Positions 1 to 6,471 of a stretch of 19,666 nt of DNA are shown one piece after another. Under the pieces are notes generated by a model. That model made no database searches. It was given only the letters and a program-made list of their open reading frames with translations, and was not told the DNA's origin. The position numbers and the translations under genes are program-made. Source of the DNA: Alphaproteobacteria bacterium (GTDB taxonomy: Bacteria; Pseudomonadota; Alphaproteobacteria; Puniceispirillales; Puniceispirillaceae); the NCBI GenBank assembly GCA_022425565.1, contig JAKMFG010000004.1:1-19666 (forward strand), in the 5' to 3' direction. Numbering within the stretch: position 1 is the stretch's first letter; each line of letters begins with the position of its first letter.

Positions 1-1104
1 CCACAGCGCGAACTGGGTTTCGTTCGCCGCCTGCGAATCATTGATGTTGGCAGCCGATCCGCTGGCGCAGCGCCATGGCAGATCGACAAGCTGCGCCAGT
101 TGCCCCGCGACAAGCGAGGCGCGGAAATGTTCCGGCGTGCCAAAGGCAGGCGCGCCCGATTTCATATCGACATTCGAGGTAAAGGTGCCATAGCAGACCG
201 GTGCCCCGGGCCGCACCAGCTGGGTCAGTGTGATCGCCGCCAGCGCCTCGGCATGGCTCAGCGTCATCGCCGCCTCGACAGTGACTGGCGCCATTGCCCC
301 CATGAGAGTGAAAGGTGTGATAATTGACAACTGCCCGTGGCGGGCGAAATCGATCAGCCCCTGCGCCATCGGGATATCGATCTGGCGCGGCGAGTTGGTG
401 TTGATGATGGTGTAGCAGTGGCTCTCTGCCATAAACGCGTCATCGCTAACTCCGCGGAAATCACGCAGGATTTCGAAGCTCTCCATCACCTGCGGTGTGC
501 CACGGCTGAAGATGAAGGGCAGCTTGTCGGACATGGTGAGCTGCGAATCCATGGTGAAGTAATGCCGAACATTCATCGGCACATCCTGCGGCTCGATCAG
601 CGGCGGCATCATCTGCAGCACGTCGAAATGCTGGGTCAGCTTCACCAGTTCATGAAAATCCTGCCCGGTGCCAGGACGGCGTCCACGTTCCAGATCGGTG
701 GCGTGCGGCGCGCCGGCCCCCGGCTGGAAGACAAGTGTGCCGGGCTCCAGCAACACGTCGCGGTCACGGCGTGCGGCGCGGCACAGGATTGAACGCGGCG
801 CAGTGTCCAGCGCGGCCGCCACGATCTCACGCCCGATCCAGACCATTTCCGATGAATCGTCGACCTTTGCACCGCCTTCGCGAAAGATCTGCCGGGCCTC
901 GGGAAGCAGGATCTTCATGCCGAGAGTCTCAAGCGCCGTCAGCGCGGCATCGTGCATCGCCTCGATCGCATCGTCCGAATACAGCTTCATCGGGGGGAAC
1001 GGATTGCGCAGATTGCGGTAGTTAACCTTGCGTGCGGGTGCGCTGGTTTCGCGTGCCTGCCGCCCGCGACGGCCGCTGCGGCCAGCAGGTTTCTTTTTGT
1101 TCAT
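1..1104 (-). CDS. MttB-superfamily (trimethylamine methyltransferase-like) methyltransferase, 3' end outside window
   Basis: The reverse strand reads open for 368 codons from ATG at 1104 to the window edge. GGGGAG lies 7 nt upstream of the start. The protein has a basic, probably disordered N-terminus (about residues 1-26, rich in Lys and Arg). It then matches the MttB superfamily by eye: an early helix resembling 'AALTALETLGMKIL', 'PGAGAPHATDLERGRRPGT' near residue 130, and 'FGTPEHFRASL' and 'SGSAANINDSQAANE' near the visible end. Family members move a methyl group from a quaternary or tertiary amine to a corrinoid protein. The usual length is about 500 residues, so about a quarter is missing. 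No in-frame TAG occurs in the visible part, but the pyrrolysine position of true MttB would fall about where the window ends. Pyl and non-Pyl types therefore cannot be told apart here, and the substrate (trimethylamine, glycine betaine or other) is unknown. It is the last gene of a minus-strand PHP-phosphatase-methyltransferase run. Confidence 0.85.
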   Translation of the reverse strand, partial: MNKKKPAGRSGRRGRQARETSAPARKVNYRNLRNPFPPMKLYSDDAIEAMHDAALTALETLGMKILLPEARQIFREGGAKVDDSSEMVWIGREIVAAALDTAPRSILCRAARRDRDVLLEPGTLVFQPGAGAPHATDLERGRRPGTGQDFHELVKLTQHFDVLQMMPPLIEPQDVPMNVRHYFTMDSQLTMSDKLPFIFSRGTPQVMESFEILRDFRGVSDDAFMAESHCYTIINTNSPRQIDIPMAQGLIDFARHGQLSIITPFTLMGAMAPVTVEAAMTLSHAEALAAITLTQLVRPGAPVCYGTFTSNVDMKSGAPAFGTPEHFRASLVAGQLAQLVDLPWRCASGSAANINDSQAANETQFALW

Positions 1105-1190
1105 GGCCCAGCTCCCCGCCAACCGAAGTCATACGAGACGCTATCAAAGCCGCGAAGCGGGTCAATCGAATTCTCGCCGATGCCACATAT

Positions 1191-1775
1191 CTAGGGCTGC
1201 ACGGGCGTACCGGCGCGTTTTGCTGCCCCTGTCCGGCTGTTATAGGCAACGAAGCCGCCGCTTTGTGGTGCGATGCCGGTGACCGCCGTGATCACCACCT
1301 GATGTGTAACCATCAGGGTGACCGGGCCGTCTGCAGGCGACCCTTTCATCCGGTCAAGATAGGCCCGAAGCAGGCTGATGGTCTGGGCACGGTCGACATG
1401 GCCGTCGAAAAATGAATTCAGCCCGTCATGGGTGGTGAAGGGGCCGAGGCCGATTTCTGCCGCCGTCTCGGTACAGCGGCACCAGCGACTGCTCAGGATC
1501 ACCCCGATCTCGATCGCCTCGTCGCGAAGATATTGGCCGATCCGGCGCGACTGGTCGCGGCCGGACTGGCTCAGATTGCGCTGGGTGCGGCAGTCATGAA
1601 TGCTGAAATTGTCAGGGTCGCCGAACCCCGGTGCGAGGGCGTGGCGCAGGAACAGCACATCCGCGTCGATCTCGTCGATGGCATCGGCAAGCGGGCTGGC
1701 CTGTGCCGGCAAGGCGAACAGCCAGAGAAGGCCGATCAATGCGGCAAGGCGGCCTGTCAGGAAACGTAATCTCAT
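1191..1775 (-). CDS. Exported histidine phosphatase family protein
   Basis: This 194-residue protein begins with a signal peptide: basic MRLRFLTGR, a hydrophobic stretch to about residue 22, and a likely cleavage after PAQA. The mature part carries the histidine-phosphatase phosphate pocket. 'LFLRHA' at about residues 41-46 is an RHA variant of the RHG motif. 'TQRNLSQSGRDQSRRIG' follows with its conserved Arg, and a late 'VTHQ' supplies the second catalytic His. Members remove phosphate from small molecules or proteins through a phosphohistidine intermediate; the substrate here is unknown. The signal peptide suggests a periplasmic location. No clear Shine-Dalgarno precedes the ATG, but the signal peptide supports this start. 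It lies 44 nt downstream of the PHP gene and 86 nt upstream of the methyltransferase gene, all on the same strand, so co-transcription is likely. Confidence 0.8.
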   Translation of the reverse strand: MRLRFLTGRLAALIGLLWLFALPAQASPLADAIDEIDADVLFLRHALAPGFGDPDNFSIHDCRTQRNLSQSGRDQSRRIGQYLRDEAIEIGVILSSRWCRCTETAAEIGLGPFTTHDGLNSFFDGHVDRAQTISLLRAYLDRMKGSPADGPVTLMVTHQVVITAVTGIAPQSGGFVAYNSRTGAAKRAGTPVQP

Positions 1776-1819
1776 GACGTTTCATGTAGGTCGTGTCCGC
1801 CCTTCCGGCAACGGGCTTG

Positions 1820-2752
1820 TCAGCGAAGGTCCAGATCTTCCATCCAGTAGGGATTCGACCATGCCTGCTTTCCCGCCTTGTCGGTCAGCACCACACGGAA
1901 GAACTCGAAATCGGTCCTGCTGATCTCGATTCTGGCCTCGGTCATGCCGTTGCCGCTTGTGGCAAATGACCGGTGTCCGCCTGCTGCGACAACGATGCGG
2001 TCCGCGGGCGAGCAGGTGATGTGGAGCATGTTGCCCTCAATTTGAATGGAGGTGAAATCTGGTCCGCACGATGCGTAATAGTCGCCCGCCTTCAGCGCTT
2101 TGAGGATGGCGCCCGCATTCAGCCCGTCCGCCGCGACCATAATCCATCCGCCGAACCCGTCGGCCAGGACATCGTGCGAATCATCGGTGGCGATGATGCC
2201 GGTCCTGAACCCCTCATTTGCCAGCTGGTCGATGGTGGCGATGCCGCCACCCCGATCGGCATCAAGGGCTGACGAGTGATTATAGGCTTCGACGGCATGC
2301 GCGCCGGCCTCGGCAAGGCTGCGTGCCTCTTCCGTGGTCATCGCATACCATTCTGGGTGCGCGATGCTGACGAAGGCCCCCGCGGCGACAGCTCGCCTGA
2401 CCAGTTCGGGACCCGTTTCAGTTGCGCTCGCTATGGGAAAGTCCAGAGGCAGCCCGTTGGCCAGAATGTGCCACAGCCCAGCCTGATCATGGAGTTTGCC
2501 GTGGCAATGCAGTTCGGCTGAGATGATGGTGATGAAATCCTCGCTGTCCAGCCCCGAGCTGTCACAGATGGTCCTGGCGGCAAAGCGCGGGTTGGTCCAG
2601 TAATGGTCCGACAGGCAGGTGAAATCATAGCCAGCCTCACGATAGAGGCGTACCACCTCTGCGGCCTCGTTCCGGCCATCCGAATGGGTGCAGTGGCCGT
2701 GAAGATTGCCGCGGTAGATTCTGCCGGTCGGGCAGAACAGGTCTCGGGACAT
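1820..2752 (-). CDS. PHP-domain metal-dependent phosphoesterase
   Basis: This 310-residue protein lacks a signal peptide and has the four PHP metal-binding motifs in order: 'LHGHCTHSDG' (about residues 17-26), 'CLSDHY' (about 46-51), 'SAELHCHG' (about 78-85), 'AHPEW' (about 130-134) and 'ATDDSHD' (about 194-200). The last third (about 205-310) looks like a beta-rich accessory region without a motif I recognise. PHP proteins hydrolyse phosphate mono- or diesters with two or three divalent metals; stand-alone members act on nucleotides or small phosphoesters, and the substrate here cannot be read from sequence. GGGAG sits 9 nt before the ATG. It heads the minus-strand run with the histidine phosphatase and MttB-like genes and is divergent from glpR across a 263-nt gap. 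Confidence 0.88.
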   Translation of the reverse strand: MSRDLFCPTGRIYRGNLHGHCTHSDGRNEAAEVVRLYREAGYDFTCLSDHYWTNPRFAARTICDSSGLDSEDFITIISAELHCHGKLHDQAGLWHILANGLPLDFPIASATETGPELVRRAVAAGAFVSIAHPEWYAMTTEEARSLAEAGAHAVEAYNHSSALDADRGGGIATIDQLANEGFRTGIIATDDSHDVLADGFGGWIMVAADGLNAGAILKALKAGDYYASCGPDFTSIQIEGNMLHITCSPADRIVVAAGGHRSFATSGNGMTEARIEISRTDFEFFRVVLTDKAGKQAWSNPYWMEDLDLR

Positions 2753-2821
2753 GGTGTCGGTCTCCCGCAGGTGGGTGCGTGATCGCGGCCGTGCCGCTGA
2801 TGATATCAGAACACAGCCATC

Positions 2822-2844
2822 GTCACGTCCCTATTGTCACGTCC
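2822..2844. repeat. Two direct copies of GTCACGTCC, 14 nt apart
   Basis: GTCACGTCC occurs at 2822-2830 and again at 2836-2844, start to start 14 nt apart. A third partial copy (GTCA) follows at about 2849. They lie in the PHP/glpR divergent intergenic region, 70-95 nt upstream of the PHP start. A tandem regulator site is possible, but a chance repeat cannot be excluded. The rest of this 263-nt intergenic stretch shows only the GlpR-type palindrome. Confidence 0.35.
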
Positions 2845-2955
2845 AAATGTCAGAATTGTGTGGTGAAAGGACAGCCCCTTTGATCCTTGGCGACTTGTCA
2901 AAGTTGGGTTTGGTCACAAGGGTTTCATTCAAAATAGCGATAACAAGCCTTTTAT

Positions 2956-2971
2956 ATGTTCAAATGAACAT
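2956..2971. promoter_or_regulatory. Probable GlpR/DeoR-family operator upstream of glpR-glpD
   Basis: ATGTTCAAATGAACAT is a 7-bp perfect inverted repeat (ATGTTCA and TGAACAT) around a 2-nt centre. The arms resemble the TGTTCG/CGAACA half-sites known for GlpR-family repressors. It ends 44 nt before the glpR ATG and overlaps a -10-like TTATAT at 2952-2957. A bound repressor would therefore block the glpR-glpD promoter, giving autoregulation. Site and position are seen; the protein that binds it is inferred. Confidence 0.6.
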
Positions 2972-3015
2972 CAAATCTGGTAGAAAGCTGAGAAATCATA
3001 CTTCGAGGCAACGTC

Positions 3016-3804
3016 ATGGCGGAACTGAACCGGCGCCAGCAGGCCATTCTGATGCAGATTCACGCCGAGGGTGAAGTGGGTGTTGATGCGCTGGCCACCC
3101 GCTTTGGCGTCACAACGCAGCAGATCAGGCGCGACCTTGCGGCGCTCTGTGATCAGGGTATGGCGATGCGCACGCATGGTGGGGCGCGCCGTCCGGTATC
3201 GGTGGCAAACATCGAATATGACGCCCGCCGCAAGCTGTCGATGCAGGCAAAGCAGGCCATTGGCCAGGCTGCTGCAGGCCTGATCGAGGACAACACCGCA
3301 GTTGCGATCAATATTGGAACCACCACCGAGGCAGTCGCCAATGCCCTGTTCGGACATGACAATCTGATGGTGCTGACCAACAATCTGAACATTCTCCAGA
3401 TGATGGCGCGCGCGCCCGGCAAGCAGCTTGTCCTTGTCGGCGGGACAGTACGGGCGCAGGACGGGGCTGTGGTCGGCGGCGCGGCTGTGGAGTTCATCGG
3501 GAGATATAAAGTGGATTATGCCGTGGTCGGCGCTTCGGCGCTGGATGATGACGGGGCGATCCTCGATTTCGACAGCCGCGAGGTGGATGTCGCCCGCGCC
3601 ATCCTGAGGAATGCGCGAAAGAAGATTCTGGTTTGCGATGCCGACAAGTTCCTGCGCCGCGCGCCGGTGCGAATCTGCGGTATCGACGAGATTGATGTGA
3701 TGGTCACTGACCGGCAGCCACCATCGCAATTCATGGCTGCCGCACAGGCTGCCGGAACACAGGTCGTTGTTGCCGAGGATATGAGGGCTTCGGCTGATGG
3801 GTGA
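3016..3804 (+). CDS. glpR: DeoR/GlpR-family transcriptional repressor of glycerol-3-phosphate metabolism
   Basis: This 262-residue protein has DeoR-family architecture. An N-terminal winged helix-turn-helix (about residues 5-58) contains 'VGVDALATRFGVTTQQIRRDL'. The C-terminal sugar-phosphate sensing domain contains 'NIGTTTEAVA' (about 94-103), 'LTNN' and 'LVGGTVR'. The conserved 'CDADKF' lies near residue 212. Length matches GlpR (about 250). GAGG lies 7 nt before the ATG. The reading frame overlaps glpD by 8 nt, so regulator and enzyme are translationally coupled. This supports GlpR, which senses glycerol 3-phosphate in known members, over other DeoR proteins. The palindrome at 2956-2971 is its likely operator. 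Confidence 0.9.
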   Translation: MAELNRRQQAILMQIHAEGEVGVDALATRFGVTTQQIRRDLAALCDQGMAMRTHGGARRPVSVANIEYDARRKLSMQAKQAIGQAAAGLIEDNTAVAINIGTTTEAVANALFGHDNLMVLTNNLNILQMMARAPGKQLVLVGGTVRAQDGAVVGGAAVEFIGRYKVDYAVVGASALDDDGAILDFDSREVDVARAILRNARKKILVCDADKFLRRAPVRICGIDEIDVMVTDRQPPSQFMAAAQAAGTQVVVAEDMRASADG

Positions 3805-5419
3805 AAAGAGCTTCGATCTTCTGGTCATTGGTGGCGGCATCAATGGATGCGGTGTGGCGCGTGATGCGGCCGGCCGCGGGCTGTCGGTGCTGCTTGTCGA
3901 AAAGGACGACCTTGCGCAGGCGACCTCCTCGGCCTCGACAAAGCTGTTCCATGGCGGCCTGCGCTATCTGGAACATTTTCACTTCCGCATGGTGCGCGAG
4001 GCGCTTCAGGAACGTGAGACGTTGCTTCGCATGATGCCGCATATTTCCTGGCCGATGCGCTTTGTCCTGCCGGTCACGCCGGGGTTGCGATATGCGCAGG
4101 ACAATTCCTCACTTGGCCGGGTGCTGGCCTATATCCCGGGCCTTGCCGGCAGACGGCCCGGCTGGCTGACAAGGATTGGCCTGTTCGTCTATGACCATCT
4201 TGGTGGCCGCAAGATTCTGCCAGCCTGCCGGGCGCTCAACCTGCGCGACCATCCAGCCGGCGCGCCGCTTCAGGACCGTTTTGTCAAAGGCTTCGAATAT
4301 TCTGATTGCTGGGTCGAGGATTCGCGTCTTGTCGTGCTGAATGCACGCTCGGCGCAGGGCCATGGCGCGACGATCAGAACGCGGACAGGTTTCGAGGGCG
4401 CTAGACGCGAGGGCGGAGTCTGGAGGGCCGAGCTGTTGCATGCTGACGGGACGCGCGAGACGGTATCCGCCCGGGCGATCGTCAATGCGGCGGGCCCCTG
4501 GGCGCGCGATGTTCTGACCGGTGACATGCAGCGTGGCAACCGCCATGGGCTGCGACTGGTGCGGGGCTCGCACATCATTGTGCGCCGCCTGTTCGATCAT
4601 GATCAGCCCTATTTCCTGCAGCTGGAAGACGGACGTATCATCTTTGCCATTCCCTACGAGCGTGATTTTACGCTGATCGGCACCACCGATGTCGATCACG
4701 AAGGTGATGCCGGAGCTGCGGTCTGCAGCGATGCCGAGCGCAATTATCTGATTGCGGCCACCAACCGCTTTTTTAAGAGTGGTATCTCAAAGGATGACAT
4801 CGTCGCCACATTCTCGGGTGTTCGCCCGCTTTATGATGATGGGGCGAGTTCTGCCTCTGCTGCCACCCGCGACTATGTTCTGACCTGCGAGGACGAGCAG
4901 GGTGCCGCGGCGCTGGTCAATGTCTTTGGAGGCAAGATCACCACCTATCGGCGTCTTGCCGAGCATGTGATGGACAAGCTGCATCCCTATTTTCCCGACC
5001 TCGGCGAAAGCTGGTCAGGGGGCGAGCCGCTGCCGGGGGGTGATTTCGACATTGGCGACAGACAGGAGCTGGTCATAAGGCTGCAGCGCACATTCGGGTT
5101 TCTGACCGCAGAATGGGCCACGCGCCTTGTCACAGCCTATGGTACGGATGCCTTCACGATCCTCGAGGGTGCGACGTCGCGCGAAGATCTGGGGCGGCAT
5201 TTTGGTGGTACGCTTCACGCCCGAGAGGTCGACTGGCTGCTTACCCGTGAGTGGGCGAGCAGCGTCGATGACATATTGTGGCGGCGCTCAAAGCTGGGAC
5301 TTGTCCTCACGCCGGAAGAGGCTTCGGCCCTTGCTGCCTATGTTGCCAACCATCTTGCCGACCACCTTTACAGTACACGCAAGGCGTCTGCTGGTGATAA
5401 AGTCGTCGTGACCGGGTGA
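3797..5419 (+). CDS. glpD: Aerobic glycerol-3-phosphate dehydrogenase (FAD, membrane-associated)
   Basis: The 540-residue product oxidises glycerol 3-phosphate to dihydroxyacetone phosphate and passes electrons to the quinone pool. The N-terminus has the FAD dinucleotide motif GGGINGCG (residues 12-19). It is followed by the GlpD hallmark 'SSASTKLFHGGLRYLE' (about 46-61), then 'DNSS', 'WVEDSRLVVLNA' and 'IVNAAGPWA', with 'TLIGTTDVDHEGD' further on. The late 'NVFGGKITTYRRLAEH' leads into the C-terminal helical domain (about 400-520). Length is normal to slightly long for the family. Its ATG overlaps the end of glpR by 8 nt, with a purine-rich GAGGG upstream inside glpR. No glpF, glpK or G3P transporter gene is present nearby, so the G3P may come from glycerophospholipids. 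Confidence 0.95.
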   Translation: MGEKSFDLLVIGGGINGCGVARDAAGRGLSVLLVEKDDLAQATSSASTKLFHGGLRYLEHFHFRMVREALQERETLLRMMPHISWPMRFVLPVTPGLRYAQDNSSLGRVLAYIPGLAGRRPGWLTRIGLFVYDHLGGRKILPACRALNLRDHPAGAPLQDRFVKGFEYSDCWVEDSRLVVLNARSAQGHGATIRTRTGFEGARREGGVWRAELLHADGTRETVSARAIVNAAGPWARDVLTGDMQRGNRHGLRLVRGSHIIVRRLFDHDQPYFLQLEDGRIIFAIPYERDFTLIGTTDVDHEGDAGAAVCSDAERNYLIAATNRFFKSGISKDDIVATFSGVRPLYDDGASSASAATRDYVLTCEDEQGAAALVNVFGGKITTYRRLAEHVMDKLHPYFPDLGESWSGGEPLPGGDFDIGDRQELVIRLQRTFGFLTAEWATRLVTAYGTDAFTILEGATSREDLGRHFGGTLHAREVDWLLTREWASSVDDILWRRSKLGLVLTPEEASALAAYVANHLADHLYSTRKASAGDKVVVTG

Positions 5420-5435
5420 ACTTTTGGAGGCAGCA

Positions 5436-5585
5436 GTGACGCATGACAGCATGGATGGTGATGACACTCCGCTTACCGATGCGCTGCTGGACCAGTTCGC
5501 CACTTACTACCTTCTTGCGATGCTGGCAGTGCGGGCGCTTGAAGAGGCGCGCCGTCATGCCGGCGCGGCCAAGAAGCAGGCCTAG
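5436..5585 (+). CDS. Small uncharacterised protein (49 aa) in the glpRD operon
   Basis: A short frame starts with GTG at 5436, 16 nt after the glpD stop, and ends with TAG at 5583-5585. Its ribosome binding site TGGAGG (5425-5430) is 5 nt from the GTG and is one of the strongest in the window. The 49-residue product starts MTHDSMDGDDTPLTDALLDQ. It has an acidic N-terminal half, a central amphipathic or hydrophobic helix including 'YYLLAMLAVRALEEARR', and a basic Ala/Lys tail. Codons have the high G+C third positions of neighbouring genes. I recognise no family. A small regulator or membrane-surface partner of GlpD is possible from position only. The stop overlaps the convergent iclR stop within CCTAGG. 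An in-frame ATG at 5451 is an alternative start. Confidence 0.6.
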   Translation: MTHDSMDGDDTPLTDALLDQFATYYLLAMLAVRALEEARRHAGAAKKQA

Positions 5586-6343
5586 GCCGTTGCCGGCGTA
5601 AAAAGCAATTCACCTATCCGGGCCGCGTGGTCCCGCAGCATGTTGCGCTTGTCCATCGCGTCATCGATGTTGAAACGCTGTGTTGGGCCGTGGATGGCCA
5701 GTGCCGCATAAAACCGCCCGTGAGGATCGGTGACTGGTGCGGCGATGGCCACCATGCCTTCATGAAATTCTTCCCGATCGAGGCTAAATCCCTGCCGCTT
5801 GATTTCCGAAAGCTCATCTGCGAGTAGCGCCGGGTCGGTGAATGTATTCGGTGTCTGGGGATGCATCTGCAGGCTCGACAGGAAAGCGCGCCGACGGGCA
5901 GCCGGCAGGCTGGCCATGAAGAGCTTGCCACTTGCGGTGCAGTGGAACGGCACCTGGGTGCCGATCGGCAGCGCCACCCGGAAGGCCCAGTTGGTCTCGA
6001 CACGATCAATGTAATTCATGCCACGCGGCTCCGGCCTGACGAAGTTCACCGTTTCACCCGAATCGCGCGCAACCTGAAGCAGAATTTGATGGCAGCCGAC
6101 AAGCCCCGCGCTTCGGTCGGCAAGGCCGGTGGCCAAAAGGCTGGCCCGGTGCCCGGGATAGAGACGTTTGTCATGTTTCTCAAGAATGCCGGACTCGATC
6201 AGCGTCTGGCACAGCCGGTGGATTGTCTGCTTTGGCCAGCCCAGCCTTGCGTTCAGCTCGGTCGGCGTTGGCGCTGTGCTGCTCTCCGACAGAACTTCAA
6301 GAATGCAGATGGCGCGTAAATTCGGTGGCACATGTTCACTCAT
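5582..6343 (-). CDS. IclR-family transcriptional regulator
   Basis: This protein of about 253 residues has an N-terminal winged helix-turn-helix (about residues 8-65, with 'TPTELNARLGWPKQTIHRLCQTL') and a C-terminal IclR effector domain. The latter is marked by 'FRVALPIGTQVPFHCTASGKLFMA' (about 120-145, with the conserved H-x-T-A-x-G-K), 'REEFHEGMVAIAAPV' and a late 'ALAIHGP'. ATG at 6343 is preferred, with AGGTAGAG upstream; an adjacent in-frame GTG at 6346 would add one residue. It is divergent from the GMC-TRAP-hps operon across about 128 nt and is the most likely regulator of that operon. IclR-type regulators (IseR) are known next to isethionate dehydrogenase genes, an arrangement resembling this one. 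Effector and sign of regulation are unknown. Confidence 0.9.
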   Translation of the reverse strand: MSEHVPPNLRAICILEVLSESSTAPTPTELNARLGWPKQTIHRLCQTLIESGILEKHDKRLYPGHRASLLATGLADRSAGLVGCHQILLQVARDSGETVNFVRPEPRGMNYIDRVETNWAFRVALPIGTQVPFHCTASGKLFMASLPAARRRAFLSSLQMHPQTPNTFTDPALLADELSEIKRQGFSLDREEFHEGMVAIAAPVTDPHGRFYAALAIHGPTQRFNIDDAMDKRNMLRDHAARIGELLFTPATA

Positions 6344-6375
6344 CACAACTCTACCTCATAGCCTGCAGCCGTTTT

Positions 6376-6398
6376 GGGCTTGCTTTAGCGCCAAGCCC
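6376..6398. promoter_or_regulatory. Inverted repeat in the iclR-GMC intergenic region, candidate operator
   Basis: GGGCTTG (6376-6382) and CAAGCCC (6392-6398) form a perfect 7-bp inverted repeat with a 9-nt spacer, 33-55 nt upstream of the iclR start and 74-96 nt upstream of the GMC start. This is a suitable place for the IclR regulator to control both directions. A weak plus-strand promoter (TTGCTT at 6380, 17-nt spacer, ATGATT at 6403) would overlap it. Without a T-run it is not a terminator. The assignment is inferred from position. Confidence 0.4.
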
Positions 6399-6418
6399 GT
6401 GCATGATTTCAACCAATA

Positions 6419-6446
6419 CTAATAAAAAAGAGAATAAAAGTCTCAA
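6419..6446 (-). promoter_or_regulatory. Candidate sigma-70-type promoter for the IclR gene
   Basis: On the minus strand TTGAGA (6446-6441) and TATTAG (6424-6419) are separated by 16 nt inside the most A+T-rich stretch of the window (about 6410-6460). Initiation near 6412 would give a leader of about 70 nt that contains the 6376-6398 inverted repeat. The match is moderate, and A+T-rich DNA yields such matches by chance. Confidence 0.3.
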
Positions 6447-6471
6447 AAAATAACATTATGAGGTTGTGGGG

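Noticed and set aside
2971..3843. A 290-codon minus-strand frame opposite glpR
   Set aside because: Antisense to a clear DeoR-family gene, no recognisable motif, and it would cover the glpR start and operator. Treated as a shadow.
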